A stretch of 64,000 nt of DNA from Pedococcus_A sp963730585 (GCA_963730585.1 CAVSSL010000014.1:1-64000), one strand, 5' to 3'; shown: positions 33,202-43,334, numbered from the stretch's first letter. The notes: generated by a model not told the origin, from the sequence alone. Made by a program: numbers and translations.

Positions 33202-33954
33202 TCAGCGGGTGACCGGGGTGTCCGGGGCACTCACGTCGATGAGCTTCGGCCTGCCCTTCAGCAGTGCCGTCATGACCGTGAGCTTCTTCTCCGGCTGGCC
33301 CACGCCGCCCCACACGACGGTGGTCCCGCGCACCCGCAGGGTGACCAGGTTCGCGCCGCTGACGGTCACGTTGGTGACCTGCTTCTGCAGGGAGGGTGGC
33401 AGCACCTCGACCACGTCCACCGCCGCCATGAGGGCGTCGCGCGACAGCGCCGCGTCGGAGGACGTGTGAACCATCGGGACGCCCTTGGGAGCGGTCCTGA
33501 CCTGCGCGTACGCAACCCCGCGGGAATCCACAACGTGAAGTTGACCTTGAGGGTTCTTGGCCACCAGCACGGGCACGCGTGGGCTGGCGTGGATGACCAG
33601 CGTGCTCGGCCAGGAACGCTCGATCGACACGTCCGCCAGGGTGGCGCGCTGGCGCACCCGGTCGGCGATCGCGGCGTCGTCGATGCGGGCCATCGGGGAG
33701 CCCAGCGGGACGGCGGCGAGGGCCGTGATGGGCTCGACCTCCGCGGCCGGAACCCCCACGACCTCGACCGTGCGCACGGCCAGCACGGGGCTGAAGGCGA
33801 CCAGCCAGACCACGCCGGCCAGCACCGCGACCGCTCCGACGACCCACGCCGTCAGGAGCCAGGGCCGGCGCCGGACCCGGTCGGCCCGGTCCTGGAACCG
33901 CTCCCGCGAGGAAGCCAGGCCGCGCCGCGGCGGCGCGCTCGTGCGACCGCTCAT
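33202..33954 (-). CDS. ftsQ: Cell division protein FtsQ
   Basis: 250 residues: a basic cytoplasmic N-terminus, one membrane segment (LLTAWVVGAVAVLAGVVWLVAF), then a POTRA domain (VLAVRTVEVVGVPAAEVEPITALAAVPLGSPMARID) and the beta domain SWPSTLVIHASPRVPVLVAKNPQG. It bridges early and late divisome proteins through FtsL/FtsB. The ATG at 33954 overlaps the murC stop (ATGA). A long in-frame extension upstream into murC has no FtsQ similarity. Confidence 0.94.
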   Translation of the reverse strand: MSGRTSAPPRRGLASSRERFQDRADRVRRRPWLLTAWVVGAVAVLAGVVWLVAFSPVLAVRTVEVVGVPAAEVEPITALAAVPLGSPMARIDDAAIADRVRQRATLADVSIERSWPSTLVIHASPRVPVLVAKNPQGQLHVVDSRGVAYAQVRTAPKGVPMVHTSSDAALSRDALMAAVDVVEVLPPSLQKQVTNVTVSGANLVTLRVRGTTVVWGGVGQPEKKLTVMTALLKGRPKLIDVSAPDTPVTR

Positions 33955-35387
33955 GCGCGCTGGAGCTCGCGCAGGATCTCCGGGCCCAGCATCGTGACGT
34001 CGCCCGCCCCCACGGTGAGGACGAGGTCGCCGGGACGGGCCCGGCGGGCCGCCTCCCCCGCCACCGCGGACCAGGACGAGACGACCTCCACGTCGGCGCC
34101 GGGCTTCGCCGCCGTCAGCGCGTCGGCGATGAGCGCGGACGACACCCCGGGAATGGGGTCCTCGCGCGCGCCGTAGACCTCCATCAGCAGCACGGTGTCG
34201 GCCGGCGTGAGGGCAGCGGCGAACTCGGCCGCGAAGTCGCGGGTGCGCGAGTACAGGTGCGGCTGGAACACCACGACGAGCCGGCCGTCGCCGACCAGCT
34301 CGGCGGCGGTGCCGACGACGGCCGCCACCTTGCCGGGGTTGTGGGCGTAGTCGTCGACCACGCTGACGCCGGCTGCGGAGCCCTTCGGCTCGAACCGCCG
34401 GCGGGTGCCGGTGAAGGAGAACAGGCCCTGGAGGACCAGGGCGGGGTCCTGGCCGAGGCCCTGGGTGGCGGCGGCGAACGCCGCCGCGGCGTTGAGCAGG
34501 TTGTGCCGGCCGGGGATGTTGACCCGCAGGTCCCACGTCTGCCCGGAGCCGTCGCGCAGCGCGGTCTTCCCCAGCAGCCCACGGGTCACCGGCTCGCCGA
34601 GGACGAGGTCGGCCTCCGGCGAGAAGCCGTAGGTCAGCACCCGGTGCCCCCCAGCCCGCACCGACTCGGCCAGCTCGAGCGAACCCGGGTCGTCGTGGCA
34701 GGCCACCAGGAGGCCACCGTCGACGACGGAGGCCGCGAACTCGGCATACGCCGTCTTGACGTTGTCGAAGGTGCCGTAGAAGTCGAGGTGGTCGGGCTGG
34801 ACGTTGGTCACGACGGCGACCTCGGGGCGGTAGACGAGGAACGAGCCGTCGCTCTCGTCGGCCTCGGCGACGAAGATGTCGCCGGTGCCCCAGTGGGCGT
34901 TGGTGCCGTGCTTGGCCAGCTCTCCCCCGGCGGCGAACGACGGGTCGGCGCCGCAGTGCTGGAGGGCGACGGTGAGCATCGACGTCGTGGTGGTCTTGCC
35001 GTTGGCGCCCGCGATCGCGACCCGTCGCGACGAGGCCATGGTGCTGGCCAGCGCCTGCGAGCGGTGCAGCACGCGCAGCCCACGCTCGCGGGCCGTGGCG
35101 AGCTCGACGTTGCTCTCGCGGATCGCCGACGAGATGACCACGGTGTCGACCCCGTCGAGGTGGGCCGGGTCGTGTCCGACGTGGACCTCGGCGCCCTCCG
35201 CGGCGAGCGCCGCCATGACGGGCGAGTCCTTGGCGTCGGAGCCGCTCACGGTGCACCCGCGCGCCAGCATCACCCGGGCGACGCCGGACATGCCGGCTCC
35301 GCCGATGGCGATGAAGTGCACCCGACCGAGCTCGTCGAGCGCCGGCACCGGGGCGCGGAAGTCGAACCGCGCGTTGGTGCCGTTCAC
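33951..35387 (-). CDS. murC: UDP-N-acetylmuramate--L-alanine ligase
   Basis: 478 residues. The Mur ligase N-domain starts VHFIAIGGAGMSGVARVML, the ATP P-loop is IAGANGKTTTTSML, the central motif is EADESDGSFL, and the C-domain has DDYAHNPGKVAAVV. It adds L-Ala to UDP-MurNAc. GTG 35387 overlaps the murG stop (GTGA) and the murC stop overlaps the ftsQ ATG, giving tight coupling. A GTATGCCG motif at 34742 falls in TAYAEF and uses the rare TAT codon. Confidence 0.95.
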   Translation of the reverse strand: MNGTNARFDFRAPVPALDELGRVHFIAIGGAGMSGVARVMLARGCTVSGSDAKDSPVMAALAAEGAEVHVGHDPAHLDGVDTVVISSAIRESNVELATARERGLRVLHRSQALASTMASSRRVAIAGANGKTTTTSMLTVALQHCGADPSFAAGGELAKHGTNAHWGTGDIFVAEADESDGSFLVYRPEVAVVTNVQPDHLDFYGTFDNVKTAYAEFAASVVDGGLLVACHDDPGSLELAESVRAGGHRVLTYGFSPEADLVLGEPVTRGLLGKTALRDGSGQTWDLRVNIPGRHNLLNAAAAFAAATQGLGQDPALVLQGLFSFTGTRRRFEPKGSAAGVSVVDDYAHNPGKVAAVVGTAAELVGDGRLVVVFQPHLYSRTRDFAAEFAAALTPADTVLLMEVYGAREDPIPGVSSALIADALTAAKPGADVEVVSSWSAVAGEAARRARPGDLVLTVGAGDVTMLGPEILRELQRA

Positions 35388-36493
35388 CGCCGGGCCCCCG
35401 ACTCGGCGAACGCCGCGGCCACCAGGTCGGCGAGCAGCTCGTCGGCGCCCCGCTCCCCCACTCCGGCAGCCGCCTCGCCCATGGCGTGCAGCCGCTGCGC
35501 GTCGCTCATCAACGGGATGAGGTGGGCGTCGATCCACTCGGGGGTGAAGTCGGCGTCGTCGACGAGGATGCCCCCGCCGGCCGCGACGACGTCGGCCGCG
35601 TTGAACCGCTGTTCGCCGTTGCCGATGGGCAGCGGCACGTAGACCGCCGGGAGGCCCACCGCGGTGAGCTCGCAGACCGTGTTGGCGCCGGCGCGGGCGA
35701 CGACGAGGTCGGCGGCGGCATACGCGAGCTCCATGTGGTCGGCGTAGGCGGCCACGACGTAGGGCGGGCCGGCGACCTCGGAGACCGGCTCGAACTCCTT
35801 GCCGAGGCCGGTGATGTGCAGCACCTGGATGCCGGACGAGCGCAGGGCGTCGACGCGCTCCTGGAAGGCGTGGTTGAGCCGCTGCGCACCGAGCGAGCCA
35901 CCGGTGACGAGCAGCGTGGGCCACTGCGGGTCGAGGCCGAACTGCTCGAGTCCCTCGCCGCGCCGGGCGTCGCGGTCGAGCAGCGCGATCTCCTGCCGCA
36001 GGGGCATCCCCACGACGGTGGCACCGCGCAGCGCGGTGGAGGCGAACGTCGTGGCCACGTGCCGGCTGAACCGGGCCCCGAGCCGGTTCGCGATGCCGGC
36101 GCGGGCGTTCTGCTCGTGGACGACGATGGGGATGCGCCGCTTGCGCGCGGCGAGGTATGCCGGCGTGGACACGTAGCCGCCGAAGCCCACCACGACCTCG
36201 GCACCGGTCTCGTCGATGGCGCGGCCGGCGGCCGCCACGGCGGCGCGCAGGTTGCGCGGCAGCCGGGCGAGGTCGCCGGAGGGACGGCGCGGGAGCGGCA
36301 CCTTGGGGATGGTGCGCAGGTCGTAGCCGCGGGCCGGGACGAGCCGGGCCTCGAGGCCCTGCTCCGTGCCGAGGGCGGTCACGCGGATGTCGGGCTCACG
36401 GCGGCGCAGGCAGTCGGCGAGGGCCAGCAGCGGCGAGACGTGGCCGGCCGACCCCCCTCCAGCGAGCAGCACCGAGGAGGGCAGAGCGGTCAC
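35384..36493 (-). CDS. murG: UDP-GlcNAc:lipid I GlcNAc transferase
   Basis: 369 residues. The GT28 N-domain glycine loop LLAGGGSAGHVSPLLALAD, membrane-association sequence and C-domain motifs GGSLGAQRLNHAF and VARAGANTVCEL are present. It makes lipid II on the inner face of the membrane. It is chained by GTGA overlaps to ftsW upstream and murC downstream. Two GTATGCCG motifs lie in the gene (35716 and 36155). Confidence 0.95.
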   Translation of the reverse strand: MTALPSSVLLAGGGSAGHVSPLLALADCLRRREPDIRVTALGTEQGLEARLVPARGYDLRTIPKVPLPRRPSGDLARLPRNLRAAVAAAGRAIDETGAEVVVGFGGYVSTPAYLAARKRRIPIVVHEQNARAGIANRLGARFSRHVATTFASTALRGATVVGMPLRQEIALLDRDARRGEGLEQFGLDPQWPTLLVTGGSLGAQRLNHAFQERVDALRSSGIQVLHITGLGKEFEPVSEVAGPPYVVAAYADHMELAYAAADLVVARAGANTVCELTAVGLPAVYVPLPIGNGEQRFNAADVVAAGGGILVDDADFTPEWIDAHLIPLMSDAQRLHAMGEAAAGVGERGADELLADLVAAAFAESGARR

Positions 36494-37758
36494 CGGTCCC
36501 CCTTCCGGGAACGGCCGACGGACAGGGCAGGGAGCACGGCGAGCGAGCGGCGCACCACCGAGGGACGCGCCGCGAGCGCCTCGGCACAGCCCGGTTCGTT
36601 GCGGGCGAAGGAGAGCAGCATGCCGAGCGCCATCATGGTCGTCACGAGCGAGGAACCTCCGGACGAGACCAGCGGGAGCGGGACACCGATGACGGGCAGC
36701 AGCCCGATGACGGCGCCGATGTTGACGATGGCCTGCACCACGATCCAGGCCATGACCCCGCCCGTCGCCAGCCGCACGAAGAAGTCGTCGGTGCGCAGGA
36801 CGATGCGGTAGCAGACCAGGGCCAGCGCGGCGAAGAGCGCGAGCACCACGAGGGTGCCCGGCAGCCCGAGCTCCTCGCCGATGATCGCGTAGATGAAGTC
36901 GTTGTGGGGCTCCGAGAGCCACTGCCACTTCTCGCGGCTGGCGCCCAGGCCCACACCCCACCAGCCGCCGTCGGCCAGCGCGTACCGGCCGTGCAGCGGC
37001 TGGCGGGCGGCGCCGTAGGGGTCGGTGTCGCGGCCGAGCCACACGTCGAAGCGCGCGAGCCGGTTGGGGCTCGTGAGGATCATCGTCACGGCCATGAGCC
37101 CGAAGGCGAGGACGCCGCTGGCGAAGAGCTTCCAGGAGACCCCGGCGGTGAACAGGACGGCCGCCACGATGGCGCACATGACGATGACCGTGCCGAGGTC
37201 GTGACCGAGCAGGACCAGCCCGATGGCCCCGACGGCGAACGGGAGCACGTAGGGCACCAGGACGTGCTTGACGCTGCCGAGCAGCTTGCGCTTGCGGGTC
37301 AGCACGGCGGCGCCGAACAGGACGAGCCCGAGCTTGCCGAACTCCGACGGCTGCAGGGTGATCGGGCCCAGGGCCAGCCAGTTGGTGTTGCCCTTGGCGC
37401 TCAGGCCCAGCGGGGTGAAGACGAGGAGCTGGAGGAGCATGGCGCCGAGCAGGGCCGGCACCGCCAGGGTCTTCCACCGCGCCACCGAGATCCGCGAGGC
37501 GATGGCCATGAACACGGCCCCGCCGGCGGCGAACTGCGCCTGCCGCAGCGCGATCGTGTAGGAGGAGTCGCTGCTCTTGTAGGACACGATGGCCGACGCG
37601 GACAGCACCATGATGAGCCCGATGACGACCAGCACCGCCGTGACGCTCAGCAGCACGTAGTAGGACGTCACCGGCGACTCGAGGCGCTGGAGCCACGCTC
37701 CCATGCGGCCGGGCTCGGTGGTGCGTGCCTTCCCCGGAGCGGCTGTGGCACTGCTCAC
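36490..37758 (-). CDS. ftsW: Lipid II polymerase/flippase FtsW (SEDS family)
   Basis: 422 residues with about ten membrane segments. SEDS signatures are GPITLQPSEFGKLGLVLF, the large extracytoplasmic loop GAARQPLHGRYALADGGWWGVGLGASREKWQWLSEPHNDFIYAIIGEELG, and PLPLVSSGGSSLV near the end. It works with FtsI to make septal murein. GTG 37758 follows the murD stop by three bases. Confidence 0.95.
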   Translation of the reverse strand: MSSATAAPGKARTTEPGRMGAWLQRLESPVTSYYVLLSVTAVLVVIGLIMVLSASAIVSYKSSDSSYTIALRQAQFAAGGAVFMAIASRISVARWKTLAVPALLGAMLLQLLVFTPLGLSAKGNTNWLALGPITLQPSEFGKLGLVLFGAAVLTRKRKLLGSVKHVLVPYVLPFAVGAIGLVLLGHDLGTVIVMCAIVAAVLFTAGVSWKLFASGVLAFGLMAVTMILTSPNRLARFDVWLGRDTDPYGAARQPLHGRYALADGGWWGVGLGASREKWQWLSEPHNDFIYAIIGEELGLPGTLVVLALFAALALVCYRIVLRTDDFFVRLATGGVMAWIVVQAIVNIGAVIGLLPVIGVPLPLVSSGGSSLVTTMMALGMLLSFARNEPGCAEALAARPSVVRRSLAVLPALSVGRSRKGDR

Positions 37759-37761
37759 CGG

Positions 37762-39264
37762 TTACTCCCCCTTGGCGCGGGCCGCCCGGCGGGCGACGGC
37801 CTCGGCGAACGCGTCACCGCGGGCGCCGTAGTTCTCGAACATGTCCATGGAGGCCGCCGCGGGCGCCAGCAGCACGACGTCGCCCGGCTGGGCGAGGTCG
37901 GCCGCGTGCGCGACGACGAGGTCCATGGCTCCAGTGTCCGTGGTGGCGACGTCGACCACCGGCACATCCGGCGCGTGTCGGGCCAGCGCCTCGGCGATCT
38001 GCGCACGGTCCCTGCCGATGAGCACGACCCCGCGCAGGCGCGAGGCGGACTCCCGGACGAGGTCGTCGACGTCGGCGCCCTTGAGCAGCCCGCCGGCCAC
38101 CCAGACCACGTGCTCGAACGCGCTCAGCGACGAGGCCGCAGCGTGCGGGTTCGTGGCCTTGGAGTCGTCGACGTAGCGCACGCCGTCGACCGTGCCCGCG
38201 TCGGCGATCCGGTGCGGGTCGGGAGTGAAGGCGCGCAGGCCGTCACGGACCGCGGCGGGCGGCACGCCGTAGGCGCGCGCGAGGGCGGCCGCGGCGAGCG
38301 CGTTGGCGAGGTAGTGCGGCGCCAGGGTCGCCTGGCTCCCCTGCACGTCCGCCAGGGTGGCCAGCTCGGCGGCCGAGGTCTTGCGCTGCTCGACGAAGGC
38401 GCGGTCGGCGAGCACGTCCTCGACGACGCCGACCATCGACAGCCCCGGCACGCCGAGGGTGAAGCCGACCGCCCGGCACCCGTCCTGGACCTCGGCGTCC
38501 ATGACCAGCTGCTCGGTCACGGGGTCCTGCACGTTGTAGACGCAGGCGACCTTGGTGTTCGCGTAGACCTTGCCCTTGGCCCGCGTGTACTCCTCGAGCG
38601 AGCCGTGCCAGTCGACGTGGTCGGGCGCCACGTTGAGGCAGGCGGACGCGTGCGGGGCGAGTGAGTGCGACCAGTGCAGCTGGAAGCTCGAGAGCTCCAC
38701 CGCGATGACGTCGTAGGGCTCCGGGTGCAGCACCGCCTCGAGGATCGGGGTGCCGACGTTGCCGGCGCTGGTGGCGCGCAACCCTGCCGCGCGCAGCATC
38801 GAGGCGAGCATGTTGACGGTGGTGGTCTTGCCGTTGGTGCCGGTCACCGTCAGCCACGGTGCGGCGCCGACCTCCGGGCGCATCCGCCAGGCCAGCTCGA
38901 CCTCACCCCACACCGGTATGCCGGCCTGCGCGGCCTGCGCGAGGAGCGGCTGGTCGGGGCGCCAACCGGGTGACGTGACGACGAGGTCGAGCGGGGTCTC
39001 GTGAGGCAGGCCGGCCACGTGCTCGGCACCGAGGCGCACGTCGACGCCGAGGATGTCGAGGATGTTGGCCCGCTCGCGCAGGGGCGTGCTGTGCACGGGG
39101 TCGCCCCCGTCGACGGCGATGACGCGCGCCCCGCGCTCGAGCAGCGCGTCGGCCGCGGCGAAGCCGCTCAGCCCCACACCGGCGACGAGCACCCGCAGTC
39201 CGCTCCAGTCGGCGCCGCCGCTGGTCAGCCCGTCCAGTCGTCCCCCGATGGGTGCACTGCTCAC
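37762..39264 (-). CDS. murD: UDP-MurNAc-L-Ala--D-glutamate ligase
   Basis: 500 residues. Landmarks are VLVAGVGLSGFAAADALLERG (N-domain), WLTVTGTNGKTTTVNMLASML (P-loop), LNVAPDHVDWHGSLEEY, and YVDDSKATNPHAAASSL (C-domain). It adds D-Glu. GTG 39264 overlaps the mraY stop (GTGA); the open frame extending further upstream lies inside mraY and is a shadow. A GTATGCCG motif at 38916 uses the rare Ile codon ATA in AGIPVWG. Confidence 0.95.
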   Translation of the reverse strand: MSSAPIGGRLDGLTSGGADWSGLRVLVAGVGLSGFAAADALLERGARVIAVDGGDPVHSTPLRERANILDILGVDVRLGAEHVAGLPHETPLDLVVTSPGWRPDQPLLAQAAQAGIPVWGEVELAWRMRPEVGAAPWLTVTGTNGKTTTVNMLASMLRAAGLRATSAGNVGTPILEAVLHPEPYDVIAVELSSFQLHWSHSLAPHASACLNVAPDHVDWHGSLEEYTRAKGKVYANTKVACVYNVQDPVTEQLVMDAEVQDGCRAVGFTLGVPGLSMVGVVEDVLADRAFVEQRKTSAAELATLADVQGSQATLAPHYLANALAAAALARAYGVPPAAVRDGLRAFTPDPHRIADAGTVDGVRYVDDSKATNPHAAASSLSAFEHVVWVAGGLLKGADVDDLVRESASRLRGVVLIGRDRAQIAEALARHAPDVPVVDVATTDTGAMDLVVAHAADLAQPGDVVLLAPAAASMDMFENYGARGDAFAEAVARRAARAKGE

Positions 39265-40343
39265 GTTGTTCCCACTACCCACTCTGCGTAGAAGAGCCCG
39301 AGGCCGAGGGCCACGAAGAGCCCGGCGATGATCCAGAACCGGATGACGATGGTGACCTCGTTCCACCCGACCAGCTCGAAGTGGTGCTGGAGGGGCGCCA
39401 TCCGGAAGACACGCTTGCCTGTCAGTTTGAACGACCCGACCTGGATGATCACCGACAGGGTGATCGCGACGAAGAGGCCGCCCAGGATGACCACGAGCAG
39501 CTCGGTGCGGGTGGTGATGGCCAGCCCGGCCAGCGCGCCGCCGAGGGCGAGCGAGCCGGTGTCGCCCATGAAGATCTTGGCGGGCGAGGCGTTCCACCAC
39601 AGGAAGCCGAAGCAGGCGCCCATGCCGCAGGCCGCCACGACGGCCAGGTCGTGGGCGTCGCGCACCTCGTAGCACTTGATGCCGGCGTTGGTCTGGCAGT
39701 TCTGGTTGAACTGCCAGATGCCGATGAGCACGTAGGCCGCGAACACCATCACGGAGGCGCCGGTGGCGAGGCCGTCGAGGCCGTCGGTGAGGTTCACGCC
39801 GTTGGACGTGCCGGCGATCATGATGTTGGCCCAGATCACGAAGAGGATCAGGCCGAGGATGGTGCCGGCGAAGGCCAGGTCGAGGTTCGTGTCGCGCACG
39901 AAGGAGATGTGCGTCGACGCCGGGGTGCGCGACTTGTCGTTGGGGAACTGCAGCGCCAGCACGGCGAAGAGCACCGCGACCAGTGTCTGCCCGGCGAGCT
40001 TCTCGCCGGATCGGAGGCCGAGGCTGCGCTGCTTGCTGATCTTGATGTAGTCGTCGAGGAAGCCGACGAGGCCCAGGCCGCCCATGAGGAAGAGGACGAG
40101 CACCCCGCTCATCGTGACCGGGGTCAGCGTCACGAGGTGCGCGACGCCGTAGGCCAGCAGCGAGGCGGCGATGATGACCGCGCCACCCATCGTCGGGGTG
40201 CCGCGCTTGGTGTGGTGCGAGGTCGGGCCGTCGTCGCGGATGAACTGGCCGTAGCCGCGGCGCACCAGGAACTTGATGAACATCGGCGTGCCGAAGAGGG
40301 CGACGACCAGCGAGACCACGGCCGCGATCAGGACAGCCTTCAC
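39261..40343 (-). CDS. mraY: Phospho-MurNAc-pentapeptide transferase
   Basis: 360 residues, ten membrane segments. Family motifs are GPTSHHTKRGTPTMGG, GFLDDYIKI, NLTDGLDGLA, FMGDTGSLALGG and PLQHHFELVGW. It forms lipid I from UDP-MurNAc-pentapeptide and undecaprenyl phosphate. GTG 40343 overlaps the murF stop (GTGA). Confidence 0.96.
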   Translation of the reverse strand: MKAVLIAAVVSLVVALFGTPMFIKFLVRRGYGQFIRDDGPTSHHTKRGTPTMGGAVIIAASLLAYGVAHLVTLTPVTMSGVLVLFLMGGLGLVGFLDDYIKISKQRSLGLRSGEKLAGQTLVAVLFAVLALQFPNDKSRTPASTHISFVRDTNLDLAFAGTILGLILFVIWANIMIAGTSNGVNLTDGLDGLATGASVMVFAAYVLIGIWQFNQNCQTNAGIKCYEVRDAHDLAVVAACGMGACFGFLWWNASPAKIFMGDTGSLALGGALAGLAITTRTELLVVILGGLFVAITLSVIIQVGSFKLTGKRVFRMAPLQHHFELVGWNEVTIVIRFWIIAGLFVALGLGLFYAEWVVGTT

Positions 40344-41773
40344 GTCGCGTCGCCTTCCGTCGTGGGGTCGGTTGGCTCGGTGTCGGCCAGTCGGTCTCCG
40401 AGCCACCGTAGCCCGGCGTCGCGGCTGGACTTCAGCAACACGACGTCACCGGGGGCCAGTTCCCTGCTCAGGAGGTCGTATGCCGCGTCGGCGTCCGGGA
40501 CCCACGTCGCCTCGTCGCCCCAGGAGCCCTCGTGCTGGGCGCCGGTGGCCATGGGGCGGGCGGTCTCGCCGACCACGACGAGCCGCGAGATGTTGAGCCG
40601 CACGGCGAGCCGGCCGATGGCGTCGTGCTCGGCCGTGGACTCGTCGCCCAGCTCGAGCATCGAGCCCAGCACCGCCCAGGTGCGGCGGCCACGACCCATG
40701 GCGACGAGCGCCTTGAGGGCGGCCCGCATCGAGTCGGGGTTGGCGTTGTAGGCGTCGTTGACGACGGTGACCCCGTCGGGCCGGTCGGTGACCTCCATCC
40801 GCCAGCGGCTGGCGGGGGTGGCCGTGGCCAGCGCGGCGGTGACGGCGTCCATCGACAGCCCGCACTCGAGCGCCGTGGCGATCACGGCGAGCGCGTTGCC
40901 GACGTGGTGCTCGCCGTGGAGGGGCAGCGTGACGCGCGCCTCCCCCTCGACGCCCGCCCCGGAGACGGTGAACGACGGCCGCCCGGCCTCGTCGAGCGTG
41001 ATGTCAGCGGCGCGCAGCCCCGCCTCGGCACCGGTGCCGACGAGCAGCACGCGGGCCGGCGTGACCTCGGCCATGCCGGCGACCACGGGGTCGTCGGCGT
41101 TGAGCACCGCGAGCCCCTCCGGCTTCAACGCCGCGACGAGCTCGGACTTGGCCCGGCCGATCGCCTCGCGCGAGCCGAACTCACCGACGTGGGCGCTGCC
41201 GACGTTGAGCACGACGCCGATGTCGGGGGCGGCGATGCCGGTGAGGTAGTCGATGTGCCCGATGCCCCGGGCCCCCATCTCGACGACGAGGAACCGGGTC
41301 TGCGGCGTGACGCGGCACACCGTCAACGGGACCCCGACCTCGCTGTTGAGCGAGCCGACGGGCGCCACGGTCGGGGCGGCGGAGGCCAGCACGCTCGCGA
41401 GCAGGTCCTTGGTGCTCGTCTTGCCCGACGACCCGGTGATGCCGATGACGGTCAGGCCTCCGTGGGCAGCGATCACGCCGCGGGCGAGGGCGGCGAACCC
41501 CTCCTGGACGTCGTCCACCACCACGCACGGCAGCTCGTCCACCTCGCGCGTGGTCAGAGCGGCGACGGCGCCGGCCGCTCGCGCGTCGGCGACGAACTGG
41601 TGGCCGTCCATGCTCTCGCCCACGCGCGCGACGTAGAGGCCCCCGGGCCCCGCCTCGCGCGAGTCGGTGACCACCGGGCCGTCGACGACCAGGGCGCCGG
41701 CCCCGGCCTCGTCGATCCCGTGCAGCCGTCCCCCGGTCAGGTCTGCGATCTCCTTCAGTGACAAAGGGATCAT
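40340..41773 (-). CDS. murF: UDP-MurNAc-tripeptide--D-Ala-D-Ala ligase
   Basis: 477 residues. VTDSREAGPGGLYVA and the P-loop VIGITGSSGKTSTKDLLASVL are typical, as are FLVVEMGARGIGHIDYLTGIAAPDIGVVLNVGSAHVGEFGS and VVNDAYNANPDSMRAAL. It adds the terminal dipeptide. ATG 41773 overlaps the murE stop (ATGA). A GTATGCCG motif at 40478 encodes Ala with the rare codon GCA. Confidence 0.95.
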   Translation of the reverse strand: MIPLSLKEIADLTGGRLHGIDEAGAGALVVDGPVVTDSREAGPGGLYVARVGESMDGHQFVADARAAGAVAALTTREVDELPCVVVDDVQEGFAALARGVIAAHGGLTVIGITGSSGKTSTKDLLASVLASAAPTVAPVGSLNSEVGVPLTVCRVTPQTRFLVVEMGARGIGHIDYLTGIAAPDIGVVLNVGSAHVGEFGSREAIGRAKSELVAALKPEGLAVLNADDPVVAGMAEVTPARVLLVGTGAEAGLRAADITLDEAGRPSFTVSGAGVEGEARVTLPLHGEHHVGNALAVIATALECGLSMDAVTAALATATPASRWRMEVTDRPDGVTVVNDAYNANPDSMRAALKALVAMGRGRRTWAVLGSMLELGDESTAEHDAIGRLAVRLNISRLVVVGETARPMATGAQHEGSWGDEATWVPDADAAYDLLSRELAPGDVVLLKSSRDAGLRWLGDRLADTEPTDPTTEGDAT

Positions 41774-43332
41774 GCGTCTGCTCCCCCGGTGATGAGCTGC
41801 TGCAAGGCCTTGCGCACTTCCTCACGGTCGTCGAACGGGTGGATGGTGCCGGCCACCTCCTGGCCGGTCTCGTGACCCTTGCCCACGACGGCGACGGTGC
41901 TGCCGGGGCCGGAGCGGTGTGCCGCGTGCACGGCCTGGAGGATGGCCTGCGAGCGCCGGTCCACCTCGTGGAGCTCGGCCGTGGTCCCCGCGTCGTTGGC
42001 GCCGGAGAGCACGGCAGCCCGGATCGCGGCGGGGTCCTCGGAGCGGGGGTTGTCGTTGGTCACGTAGACGAGGTCGGCGTGCTCGGCAGCCGCCCGACCC
42101 ATCGCGGCCCGCTTGCCACGGTCGCGGTCGCCACCGGCCCCGAGGACCACGACGAGCTTCCCTCCCGTGGTCGGCCGCAGCGCGCGCAGGGCGGCTGCCA
42201 CGGCCTCGGGGGTGTGGGCGTAGTCGACGACCACCCGGGGCAGGTGCTCGCCGCCCTCGAGGGCGACCGGCTCCATGCGGCCCGGTACGTGGGGGTCGGC
42301 GCCGCAGGCCCGCTCGACCTCGGCGGCGTCGTGCCCGGAGGCCGACAGCGCCAGGGCGGCCAGGGCCGTGTTGACCCGGTTGAAGTCGCCGGGCAGGGCC
42401 GAACGCAGCCGCAGCGTCGTGGTGCCGTCGCCGAGGGTGAACGCAGACGGGTCGCGCTCGTCCTCGACGAGGCGCCAGTCGGCTTCGACATCGGGCCGTG
42501 AGCTCAGCGTCGTCACCGGCACCTCCGCCAACCTCGCCAGCTCCTGGCCCCACTCGTCGTCGACGCACACGATGCCCTGCCGCGACCGCTCCGGCGTGAA
42601 CAGGGCTGCCTTGGCGAGGAAGTACTCGCGCATGCCCCCGTGGAAGTCCAGGTGGTCCTGGGAGAGGTTGGTGAAGAGCGCGACGTCGTAGACGACGCCG
42701 TCCACCCGGTGCAGGTCGAGGGCGTGGCTGGACACCTCCATGACGCAGGCGTCGAGACCACGCTCGGCCATGACGGCCAGCAGCGCGTGCAGGTCGGTCG
42801 TCTCCGGCGTGGTGCGCACGCTCTTGACCCGCTCGTCACCGATGCGGGTCTCCACGGTGCCGATGAGGCCCGTGGTCTGCCCGAGGGCGCCGAGGGCCGA
42901 GCTCACGAGGTAGGCGGTGGTCGTCTTGCCGTTGGTGCCGGTGATGCCGTACATCCGCAGCGGCAGGTCCCGCGTGCCGTAGACGAGGGAGGCGACGGCG
43001 CCCAGCACGGCCCGGGGGTCCTCCACGACCACGCGGGCCACGGCGACCTCGGCCTCGTCGAGGAGCGCCGCACCGGCAGCGTCCGTCAGCACGGCGACGG
43101 CCCCGAGGTCGACGGCCGCCGCGGCGAAGGCGGCGCCGTGCGCGTTGGCGCCCGGGAGGGCGGCATACAGGTCACCCGGGACGACGGCTCGCGAGTTCAG
43201 CGTGACTCCCGTGACCTCCACCTCACCGCCCGTCGCCGGTGCCCCCACGAGGGCTGCCACGTCCGCGAGCGGGGTGGCTCGCACGGTGGTGGGGCGGGGG
43301 GTGGACACGAAGGAGGAGACTACCGGCCCCAC
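41770..43332 (-). CDS. murE: UDP-MurNAc-L-Ala-D-Glu--diaminopimelate ligase
   Basis: 520 residues. The P-loop is MYGITGTNGKTTTAYLVSSAL, with TTPETTDLHALLAVMAERGLDACVMEVSSHAL and FTNLSQDHLDFHG. The substrate-choosing motif is VYVTNDNPRSEDP; DNPR is the diaminopimelate type, so the wall peptide should contain DAP rather than lysine. The start at GTG 43332 lies two bases after the ftsI stop; an internal GTG at 43308 is an alternative. A GTATGCCG motif at 43161 uses TAT for Tyr. Confidence 0.95.
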   Translation of the reverse strand: MGPVVSSFVSTPRPTTVRATPLADVAALVGAPATGGEVEVTGVTLNSRAVVPGDLYAALPGANAHGAAFAAAAVDLGAVAVLTDAAGAALLDEAEVAVARVVVEDPRAVLGAVASLVYGTRDLPLRMYGITGTNGKTTTAYLVSSALGALGQTTGLIGTVETRIGDERVKSVRTTPETTDLHALLAVMAERGLDACVMEVSSHALDLHRVDGVVYDVALFTNLSQDHLDFHGGMREYFLAKAALFTPERSRQGIVCVDDEWGQELARLAEVPVTTLSSRPDVEADWRLVEDERDPSAFTLGDGTTTLRLRSALPGDFNRVNTALAALALSASGHDAAEVERACGADPHVPGRMEPVALEGGEHLPRVVVDYAHTPEAVAAALRALRPTTGGKLVVVLGAGGDRDRGKRAAMGRAAAEHADLVYVTNDNPRSEDPAAIRAAVLSGANDAGTTAELHEVDRRSQAILQAVHAAHRSGPGSTVAVVGKGHETGQEVAGTIHPFDDREEVRKALQQLITGGADA

Positions 43333-43334
43333 CG